Assembly: GCA_039707655.1 (NCBI GenBank)
Contig: CM077667.1
Coordinates: forward strand, 416,869,409-416,933,408
From: Elymus sibiricus
Lineage: Eukaryota > Streptophyta > Magnoliopsida > Poales > Poaceae
Direction: 5' to 3'
Length of the DNA: 64,000 nucleotides
Position numbers and translations under genes: made by a program. Every line of letters starts with the position of its first letter. Position 1 is the first letter of the stretch. The notes under the pieces were generated by a model. It did no database searches and was not told the DNA's origin. It saw only the letters and a list, made by a program, of their open reading frames with translations. Positions 46,890-56,800 of this stretch are shown piece after piece.

Positions 46890-48846
46890 CTGTTTTACCG
46901 TTCTTCTTGAAGTTCCCTTTTCTTTCCCTTGCCCTTCTTGAAACTAGTGGTCTTATTAACCATCAACACTTGATGCTCCCTTTTTTGATTTCTACATCCG
47001 CAGATTGTAGCATCGCGAATAGCTTAAGGATCTTCTATCCCTTGCATGTTTATAGTTCATCACGAAGATCCAGTAGCTTAGTGATAGTGACTAGAGAACT
47101 CTATCAATCACCACTTTATTCGGAAGTCTAACTCCCACTTGATTCAAGTGTTTGAAGTACTCAGACATTCTGAGTACATGCTCACTAACGGAGCTGTTCT
47201 CCTCCATCTTGTAGCTATAGAACTTGTCGAAGGTGTCATACCTCTCGACCTGGGTGTGAGCTTGAAAAACAAATTTTCAGCTCTTGGAACATCTCACATG
47301 CTCCGTGTTGCTCATAACATATTTGGAGCTCCGGTTCTAAGCCGTAAAGTATGGCGCACTGAACTATCGAGTAGTCATCTTTTCTTGTCTGCCAGACGTT
47401 CATAACGTCCTCAGACGAAGCCGTAGGGGTATTTCACTGAGCGGTGCATTAAGGACATAAGCCTTCTGTGCAGCAGTGAGGACAATCCTCAGATCACGGA
47501 CCTAGTCCGCATAGTTGCTTCCATCAACTTTCAACTTCGTTTTCTCTAGGAACATAATAAAAACAGGGGAACTACAGCGCGGTCTATTGATCCACAACAT
47601 AAATTTGCTAAGACAAGTAAGACTATGTTCATGACAATTGAAGTTCAATTAATCAAATTACTTAAGAACTCCCACTTAGATTAACATCCCTCAAGTTGTC
47701 TAAGTGTAACATGATCCACATCAACTAAACCACGTCCGATCATCACGTGAGGTGGATTAGTTATCAATGGTGAACATCTTTCATGTTGATCATATCTACT
47801 ATATGACTCATGTTCGACCTTTCGATCTCTTGTGTTCCGAGGCCATGTCTGTACATGCTAGGCTCGTCAAGTTTAACCCAAGTATTCTGCGTGTGTAAAA
47901 CTGGCTTACACCCGTTGTATGCGAACGAAAGAATCCATCACACCCGATCATCACGTGGTGCTTAGAAGCGTCGAACCTTCGCAACGGTGCATACTAGGGG
48001 AGAACACTTATCTTGAAATTTAGTGAAGGGATCATCTTATAATGCTACCGTCGTCCTAAGCAAAATAAGATGCATAAAAGGATTAACATCACATGCAATT
48101 CAATATATGTGACATGATCTGGCCATCATCGTCTTGTGCTTTTGATCTCCATCAGCAAAGCACCGTCATGATCTCCATCGTCACCGGGTTGACACCTTGA
48201 TCTCTATCGTAGCGTCGTGACACCTTGATCTCCATCGTAGCATCGTGGTCGTCTCGCCGGCTATTGCTACTACTACTACTGCTAACTTATAGCGGTAAAG
48301 TAAAGCAATTACATAGCGTTGGCATTGCATACAATAAAGAGACAACCATAAGGCTCCTGCCGGTTGCTTGATAACTTACAAAACATGATCATCTCATACA
48401 ACAACTTATATCACATCATGTCTTGGCCATATCACATCACCAGCATACCCTGCAAAAACAAGTTAGACGTCCTCTACTTTGTTGTTGCAAGTTTTACGTG
48501 GCTGTTACGGGTTTGCAAGAACCGTTCTTACCTACGCAAAACCACAACGTGGTGTAGTGATTGCTTTTTGATCTTCTAAAAGAACCCTCTTCATTGAAAC
48601 CGATTCAACTAAAGTGAGAGAGACACACACCCGCGAGTCACCTTTATGCAACGAGTGCACGTAGCGGTGAAACCTGTCTCGCGTAAGCATACGCGTAATG
48701 TCGGTCCGGGCCGCTTCATCTCACAATACCGCCGAATCAAGTATCAACTAGTAACGGCAAGCAATATGTATACACCCACGCCCACAACTCACTTGTGTTC
48801 TACTCGTGCAAATCACATCTACGCATAGACCTGGCTCGGATGCCAC
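46890..48846 (-). pseudogene. gag: BARE/Angela-like gag and leader, heavily decayed
   Basis: No long frame remains. Short pieces near 46920-47600 have a lysine-rich, zinc-knuckle-like flavour on the minus strand but no intact CCHC. The leader next to the 5' LTR (48500-48846) is non-coding. A primer-site-like ggctcggatgcca (+) lies at 48833-48845. Confidence 0.5.
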
Positions 48847-50587
48847 TGTTGGGGAACGGAGCATGAATTTCAAAAATTTCCTACGCTCACGCAAGATCTA
48901 TCCATGGAGATGCATCGCTACGAGAGGGGAGAGTGTGTCTACGTACCCTCGTAGACCGTTAGCGGAAGCGTCTCACAACGCGGTTGATGTAGTCGAACAA
49001 TCCTTCGAGCTCCACCGATCGAGTACCGAACGTACGGCACCTCCGAGTTCTACACACGTGCAGCTCGGTGACGTTCCTCGCCTTCTTGATCCAGCAAGAC
49101 GTCGAGGTAGTAGATGAGTTCCGTCAGCACGACGGCGTGGTGACGGTGACGGTGAAGTGATTCTGGCAGGGCTTCGCCTAAGCTCTCCGAAAATATGACC
49201 GAGGTGGAAAACAGAGATCGGGGCACCGCACACGGCTATGGGACAATTGTGTGTTTTGGGGTGCCCCCTTGCCCCCGTATATAAAGGATGAGAGGGAGGA
49301 GGCCGGCCCCCTAGGGGTGCGCCAAGTCTGGGGAGTCCTACTAGGACTCCTTAGTCCTAGTAGGATTCCACCTCCCATACGGAGTAGGAAAGGGGGAAGG
49401 GAGAGGGAAAGGAAAGAGGGGGCTGCGCCCCCTCCCCTAGTCCAATTCGGTTTGGGCAAGGGGGGGCATGCGCCTCCTCACGTGGCCTGCCTCTCCTTTT
49501 CCCGTATGGCCCAATAAGGCCCATTACTTCTGCCGGTGAATTCCCGTAACTCCCCGGTACTCCGAAAAATACCCGAATCACTCGGAACCTTTCCGACGTC
49601 CGAATATAGCCTTCCAATATATGAATCTTTACCTCTCGACCATTTCAAAACTCCTCGTCATGTCCGTGATCTCATCCGGGACTCCGAACAAACTTCGGCC
49701 ACCAATCACATAACTCATATAATACTAAATCGTCATCGAACCTTAAGTGTGCGGACCCTACGGGTTCGGGAATGATGTAGACATGACCGAGACGACTCTA
49801 CGGTCAATAACCAACAGCGGAACCTGGATGCTCATATTGGTTCCTACATATTCCACGAAGATCTTTATCGGTGAACCTCATATGTCAACATACGTTGTTC
49901 CCTTTGTCTGGCGGTATGTTACTTGCCCGAGATTCGATCGTCGGTATCCAATACCTAGTTCAATCTCGTTACCGGCAAGTCTCTTTACTCGTTCCGTAAT
50001 ACATCATCTTGCAACTAACTCTTTAGTCACGGTGCTTGCAAGGCTTCTGTGATGCTGTATTACCGAGAGGGCCCAGAGATACCTCTCCGATAGTCGGAGT
50101 GACAAATCCCAATCTCGATCCATGCCAACTCAACAAACACTTTCGGAGATACCTGTAGTGCACCTTTATAATCACCCAGTAACGTTGTGACATTTGATAC
50201 ACCCAAAGTATTCCTACGGTATCCAGGAGTTGCATGATCTCATGGTCAGAGGAACGTGTGTTTGACATAGTGAAAGCAATAGCAATAAACTGAACGGTCA
50301 TTTGCTATGCTAACGTTGGGTCATGTCCATCACATCATTCTCCTAATGATGTGATCCCGTTATCAAATGACAACTCATGTCCATGGTCAGGAAATCTTGA
50401 CCATCTTTTGATCAACGAGCTAATCTAGTAGAGGCTTACTAGGGACTCAGTATTTGTCTATCATCCACACATGTATTAAGTTTCCGGTCAATACAATTCT
50501 AGCATGAATAATAAACCATTATCATGAACGGAGAAATATGATAATAATAAACACTTTATTAATTGCCTCTAGGGCATATTTCCAACA
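48847..50587 (-). repeat. 5' LTR of the BARE/Angela-like element
   Basis: The repeat is 1741 bp and partners 41934-43675. It is followed on the + strand by the target duplicate gcatc. Confidence 0.94.
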
Positions 50588-50672
50588 GCATCAAGGTTTT
50601 CCATTGACTATAGTACTCTCCATCAAGAATAGGCACTCTACAACTCAAACTCCCTATACTAGACACATCCAT
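50588..50672 (-). pseudogene. gag: SIRE/Maximus-like gag, 5' end
   Basis: The minus-strand ATG at 50672-50670 begins MDVSSIGSLSCRVPILDGEY. The text is cut by the nested element and continues at 41933. The primer site lies 40 bp upstream. Confidence 0.75.
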
Positions 50673-50712
50673 CTTTCTCCACGGTGATTAAACCGAAGCA
50701 ATGGAGACCAAA

Positions 50713-50724
50713 GCTCTGATACCA
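50713..50724 (-). other. Primer-binding site of the SIRE/Maximus-like element
   Basis: tggtatcagagc on the minus strand, complementary to initiator tRNA-Met, two bases from the LTR edge at 50727. Confidence 0.88.
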
Positions 50725-50726
50725 AT

Positions 50727-52249
50727 TGAGGGATCACTAGAAGGGTGTCTAGAGGGGGGTGAATAGACTACTAGCAGGAAATTAAAACCTAACCTTATCC
50801 CAAGTTAATTGGTTGGCAGATTTTAACAATTATAGCAAGTCTAGCACACCCTACACATGCATGTCAACAAGTATGGCAGCAGAAAGTAAAAACATTGCAC
50901 ATGAAGTAAAGAGTTGAGATAGGAAGATCAAACGCATGAGGGACATGAAGATTTTTCCCGTGGTTTCGATAGGTGGTGTTATCGTACGTCCACGTTTATG
51001 AAGTCTTCAACCCACGAAGGGTAACGGTCGCGAGAGTCCACGGAGGGCTCCACCCATAAGGGTCCACGAAGTAGCAACATTGACTATTCCATAACGGCTT
51101 CCGTCCACGAAGGACTAGCCTCACTATGGGTAGATCTTCATGAAGTAGGCGATCTCCTTGCCCTTACAAACTTCTTGGTTCAACTCCACAACACGAAGTA
51201 GGAGGCTCCCAAGCGACACCTAACCAATCTAGGAGGCACCACCCTCCAAAAGGTAATAGGCTCGGCAATGTCGATGAACTCCTTGCTCTTGTGATTCAAG
51301 ATGATAGACTCCTTAACACACAATCACTCTCTCACAGATTTGGCTATGATGGAAGAGATTGATTTGGTGGAAAGCAACTTGGGGAGGCTAGAGATCAAGA
51401 TTCATATGGATGGAGTGGAAAGGCTTGATCTCAACACAAGGGTAGGTGGCTCTCTCTCAGAAAATTGGTTGGGGCAAGTATGGAATAGTTCTGAGTGCTT
51501 CTCTTTCGAGTGGGTGGTGGTGTAGGGGTATATATAGGCATCCCCAAAAATCCAACCGTTACACCTAAAGTGACCAACTCGGTGACACCGATGTGTGAAT
51601 CTCGGTGGTACCGAAGTGACCAAAAGGTGACAACTTTTGAATCTCGGTGAGACCGATATATAAATCTCGGTGGTACCGATTAGGTGACCAACGGTCAGAT
51701 TGCGCAATCTCGGTGACGCCGATCCAGAAAACTCGGTGGTACCGATTTTATGAATCGAGGTAACAGAAAGTTGGCAACCCAAACTCGGTGGCACCGAAGT
51801 GGAATCGGTTGCACCGATGTGCTAGGGTTTGGCATGGGTCTGTCTGAGTTTGGGAATCGGTGGCACCGAGTGGAAAGTGTTGGTTGCACCGATTTTGGAT
51901 GTTTGACTTTGGACAGACTTTTGTGGAAGAGCTTGTGGGTGTTTTTGGTGACTATCACTTGTGCACGTATGAGCATTTTGTTCACCAACAGAACCTTACC
52001 CCCTTTTGATAGTATTGGCTTTCCTATGGACTCAAAGTGATTTCTCACAAAGTAAAATGAAAAGTCCTCTTGCTTGAAGCTTTGCCAATCCATTTCCTTG
52101 CATCTTGGGGTATCTCCATAATCCTTTTGCCAATCCTTCTTCCTCTATGGACTTTTGTCTGAAATACACTAGGTAAAAGTATTAGTCCAAGAGACAATGT
52201 ATGTTGTCATGAATTATCAAAACCACCAAGGGAGCATGTTGTGCTTTCA
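50727..52249 (-). repeat. 5' LTR of the SIRE/Maximus-like element
   Basis: The repeat is 1523 bp and partners 34551-36067. It carries the same array of cggtggtaccga-type inverted repeats (51580-51895). Confidence 0.93.
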
Positions 52250-53148
52250 GTTCGGTTCTTCAAGTAATTGGAAAATTCGATTCCATCGTATATGTGATGA
52301 TTGATCGGTTACTCCACAAATGCAAAACCAATTGTTTTTCGCACTGAGAACTCAGTTTGGTCCTCGGTCATGACCGATATTTTCTAGGAGGAACAAATCA
52401 AGAGTCAAATCTTGAGCAAGAAACGGCGAACATAGGAGCATGAACCATGCACACGCTGAAATGGTAGGAGGAAGGAACTGTTGCCAAAAATCATTGCTAG
52501 CGGTCAACTGACCACTATATGAGTGTTACGAATGCATCTTCAGCCATGAAGGAGCCATGACCGTCGCACTTGGACGCCATGTGAACGACAAACTGTTGTG
52601 CGTCGGGGGATAAGAGCACAACCTTCTGCCACGACAGATCGGATGCAGAGAAGGGAGGGATAAAGTGAGGAACACCGAGGGCTCATATGGGTTATTTGGA
52701 TGCGATGGCCTATGTGGCAGAGGTCTAGACACCCGCAAACCTCCTCCGCCCCAATCTTTGCAACCAATTTATGGGATTTCAGATGCCCTGGCATGTACGT
52801 GGACGTTCATGTACGGCATTGGATGGCTGAAAAGTCTAGACACCGTGGTCCCGATGTTTAGGTTTGGTGCACGGCGGTCCAGGCCATGACGAGGCTGATG
52901 CCACAGACAACACTAGGTGAGGTGGGGGGGGGGGGGGGGGGGAGAGGGTGAGCCGGCATCAGCTATCGCGCTACGACCAGAGATTGGTGACGGTGTCGGA
53001 CCGGTTAAAATCCGGATGAGCCGGATATTCTTCAAACATAATTTCACTAACTGGGCCGGTCCCATTTTTGGGCGGGCCTTCCTTTTCGTCCGGTGCAGTC
53101 CCACCCACGAGCGGGCCAAAAAGGCCGCTCGTTCGGTCCGGTGTAAGT
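52250..53148. other. Spacer with a G-tract, no gene seen
   Basis: Unassigned DNA with an uninterrupted run of about 18-20 G near 52923-52942. It begins with the target duplicate gttcg. The short ORFs show no motifs. Confidence 0.45.
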
Positions 53149-53533
53149 ATCATGATGCTTCGGCGCATCGGCGCGTGTCCGGCTGTCGCCATGGCCGTGG
53201 CGGCGCTGGTGGAAGCTGGGTGCCTCCGCTTGGTCAGGGAAGCGCCCTGGTCGACTGTCCGTAGGTAGCTGTGCCGCAGTGTTCACCATCGTCGGCCTCG
53301 GAGGAGTTCTCCTACGACAACTAGGTGCCCGGCGCGCTCCGACGTGTCATGCTCGCGCTGTGCATGAGCATCATGGGTGTGGGGAGCTACGCCAGCTCAC
53401 GCTCGTCTCAGGCGATCGACTGGGCGACGAGGAGCACGGGTGAGAGCTGGTTCACGGACAACCTGAACCGGGTCTCAGAAATGGTAGGAAGATGAAATTC
53501 GTTTTCATGTATTTTTCCAAGCCATACGTCTAA
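53149..53533 (+). pseudogene. NPF pseudogene (decayed copy of gene B exon 4)
   Basis: The text follows gene B from about 24885 to the stop: atgatgcttcggcgcatcgg, gccatggccgtggcggcgct, gcatgagcatcatgggtgtg, gatcgactgggcgacgagg and gagagctggttcacggacaa. It is about 90 bp shorter than gene B over the same part, lost mainly around the membrane segment before the FFYDQ block and near the 3' end. In-frame stops occur, such as the tag in acaactaggtgcc. Its downstream flank matches the 3' flank of gene B (53570-53715 versus 25385-25480). It cannot encode a transporter. It records a former gene B' next to gene D. Confidence 0.85.
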
Positions 53534-53839
53534 ATGCTACTCCTACTAGTTTACAATCTGCATCTCATCACTGAAAAGTGAAAAGCCGACCGACTGATCT
53601 GCATCTCCCACTTGATTTCACGGAACATGCCGTGATCAACACTGACAATAATAGTGTAGTACTACTCCGCAATTATTATTTATTAATTCGTTCGATTTAG
53701 ACAGGCCCCTCATTCATCACGCGGGCCACGTGGATGCTAGCAATAAAATACCGCCGAGGGCAGCTGTACTAGGTACTACACCAGCAGAAGGCACACGCTG
53801 AATAGATCACACACCGGCCAGAGGCGAAGGCGCGAAGCG
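53534..53839 (+). promoter_or_regulatory. Promoter region of gene D (duplicate of the B-C spacer)
   Basis: This shares tagacaggcccct, catcacgcgggccac-type and gcagctgta blocks with 25455-25545 before gene C. A possible TATA element, caataaaatacc, lies at 53741-53752. Confidence 0.5.
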
Positions 53840-56800
53840 ATGGAGTCAGGCGAGCCACTCCCACGCCACGGCGGCCGCGGCGGCTGGCGCGCCGCGCTCT
53901 TCATCGTCGGTAATCTCGCCGACCATTCGCCGCGATGACTCCATCCATCGTGCGAGCTAATTTGTTTCGTCCTGAGCGTCTCTCTCAGAAGTGTCCGGTG
54001 TCCAGTCTGAACTAACCGTCTCCCTGCGCCGTGCGTGCAGCCGTCGGCTTCTTGGAGCGCATCGGGTTCACCGGCGTGGGCGGCAACCTGATCACGTACC
54101 TGACCGGCCCGCTGGGCATGTCCACGGCGGCCGCCGCCGCCGGCGTGAACGCGTGGTCCGGGACAGTGCTGGTGCTGCCGCTCGTCGGCGCGCTCGCCGC
54201 CGACTCGCGCCTCGGCCGGTACCGCGCGGTCCTGATCGCCGGCGTGCTCTACCTGCTGGTCAGTGCTAGCACAAACTTCGCTCCCTCTACTCTTCCGAGC
54301 ATCTCGGAGCACCCATGCCACGTCTTAGATTCCCTGGCCATCATTGCGCGGTAGTAGGCGGTTGCTCCACCGTAGAATTTCGCCAAAAACTGATTCTGAC
54401 GTATGGAGCAGTACTATATGAAAGCTTTTGGAGTTGGTATCCAGTCACAGCAAAATGTCTGCTTCAATTACCGTCGGCGAATTGAGGCATTGTCGCCTAT
54501 CGTTCGTACACAAGCGAAAATGTCTGGATCGACGGTCTCGTTGAGGTTCCAGACCGCGGGGGCGGGGGTAACTGGGAAGTAACCAGAGGGCGAAGGACAG
54601 ATGAGACATCCATGTGATGTGATGTGAAGCGTACTGCTGCTAGTCATTCTGAGATCGGTTTTGCTAAAAATCAGTCGACTGAGACTTCGCGAATTCTCAG
54701 TCGATACTATAATCCGTTGATCTTGCATCGAGATTCGTGCAAACATTTTTTTTTTCAGTTTTAGTTGACTTAGACTTCGCGAAGTCTCAGTCGACTAAAA
54801 CCTAGACACACCCTTCTGAGATACTCCAGCGCTAGTAGCCAAGCTGGTCTTGTTCGTTCACACAGAAAAATAAATAAATAAATTTTAATCTATCAGCATC
54901 TTTTTTTAGCTGTATTAGCATTTATTTACCAATAAAGGATTAATGCTTCTGCCTGTCGGTTACACATTTTTACCAAGAAAACCCTCTCTTTTAGGGTAAT
55001 TAATCCGCCGTCCGTATTTAAGTGTGAGAAAACGATCCGCTTCTTATAATTTTACAGAAAACTCCCTCGCTTTTCCGGCAAATGACCCCAGGAAATGAAT
55101 CGTGTTTTTTTGTGTGTTTTAGCAGGAAACCCTTATCGTTTCTGTAATTAACCCGCAACCATTAGAACAAATAGTACTCCCTCCGTAAACTAATATAAGA
55201 GGAATAAAACACTACTTTAGTAATTTAAACACTCTTATATTAGTTTACAGAGGAAGTACCTTTTAAAAATATCCCTATCTTAAACCCTAACTTCAATTTT
55301 AACATGTTATATATGAATTTGATTAGAAAAATGAATACAATATGAATATGATGTTATTTTACCTGTTAAACACTTTGAAAATTATATTTAAGGTGTTATC
55401 TTAATCAATAGCGCACGATTCATCTTTTTTCATACCGACACTGATCTGGATTGAAAATGCCTCAACAAAGCCAAAGTGGAGACGAAAGAAACCGTCGAGA
55501 ACCATGCATGCACGTCTCGACAAAATCTAGCATAGAAAAAAGCAGATTTTTCATCTTATGCCGAGATAGAGAGACACATCAGCAAGATCTATTAGGGTCA
55601 TGGTCGTTGGGTTAGGGTCGTACGGTATTTTCTTCTCCTGTTGCAACGCACATGCATTTTTCTAGTTTTCTCTAAAAGATGATTCTTGGTTGCCATCATG
55701 TTGGTCAGATAAAATGTAAGATTCTTCGCTAGAGATAAAAGATAAGATTCTTGGTTGACATGCTACTGGTATGAACAGTAAAATCGTAAAAAATGTAAAA
55801 TAAAATAAAAAACAAATGATTTTTTTTGTGTGGCAAACATCAAGGAATGTTTGAAGTGCTTACGAAGTTTCATCATGAAATCACATCCGTGGAAGTGCTT
55901 GGTTGCTCTCCTCACCGCCAGACAAACACCATAATGGGAGATCAACAAGAGCCTATGTTGTCATGTTCAAGGCTTTTGGCTGCGACATCCCCCGGCAAAG
56001 AGCGCGCGTGGGGGGGGGGGAGGGGGGGGGGGGGGGGGGAGGGGGGGGGAGGGGGGGTGTGTGTTAATAGAAGGTGGGGGGTGTTAATAGAAGGTGGAGA
56101 CTTTCGCAAAAAATATAAAATAAGAAGGTAGAGATGGCTGTGGTTAGGGGAGAGAGTGCTATGCTTTTTCCCCCTCGTGCGGTTATTTTCTCTCCTCTCC
56201 TAAGAACAGCCATGCAGCGAAGCAATACTTTGACTATGAAAAGAAATAGGGCTCCGATAACGCAATGACGTCACTGATCCACAAAAAATACTCCAAAACA
56301 TAAGATGCACAAGAAAAAAGTAATTATATCTGCATGTGGTATCCCGTGTATGGATCCATCGTTCGTGCTTGTTTCAGATTCGTGCTATTTTTTTACAGTT
56401 TTTGGAATTTATCTTATTTCAGAGCGTTATATTTTTTTTCTCTCGTTCCAAAGTTTATCTCAATTGTTCATCCCAAATGATATAGAACTAACGTTAGTTC
56501 TAAGCTGTTTCCGAGCGAATGCTCTGTGGGTCGTCGGATTAAGGCGCACAAATCTTGGTGCGTTCAGTAGGAAGGCCATTGGGAGGGAAGGCCTGGACAT
56601 AACACAATTGTTAGCTCTTTTGACGCTGCCTATGGGAACGACCTTCATGAGAGATCTTTTTTCCCTATATTTGTGTCATGTCAATTTCTATGTGTAGAAT
56701 GGTAGTTTTATTCTGATGCACATGCAAAAATAATGAAGACATGCGTAGCAATTTCTTTCTATAGCATGACAATTCTCCATGCTATAGCATGACATTTGTC

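Larger units (their letters stand above)
41934..50587 (-). mobile_element. BARE/Angela-like Copia element nested in the SIRE/Maximus-like gag
   Basis: LTRs at 41934-43675 and 48847-50587 start TGTTG(G/A)AAATATGCCC on the minus strand. A perfect 5-bp duplication, gcatc, flanks them (41929-41933, 50588-50592). The polypurine tract lies at 43676-43690 and a primer-site-like sequence at 48833-48845. LTRs differ at about 22 sites in 1741 bp by hand count (about 1.3%), less than the host element's LTRs, as the nesting requires. Its gag-pol is broken in several places. Confidence 0.94.
34551..52249 (-). mobile_element. SIRE/Maximus-like Copia element (split by a nested Copia)
   Basis: LTRs at 34551-36067 and 50727-52249 read TGAAAGCACA...GATCCCTCA on the minus strand. 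A perfect 5-bp target duplication, gttcg, flanks them (34546-34550, 52250-52254). An initiator-Met primer site lies beside the right LTR and a polypurine tract beside the left. The coding order on the minus strand (gag, protease, integrase, RT, RNase H) is that of Copia. Without the 8.7-kb insertion the element would be about 9.0 kb. LTR divergence by hand is about 33 in 1517 bp (about 2%). The lineage is inferred from LTR start and layout. Confidence 0.92.
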
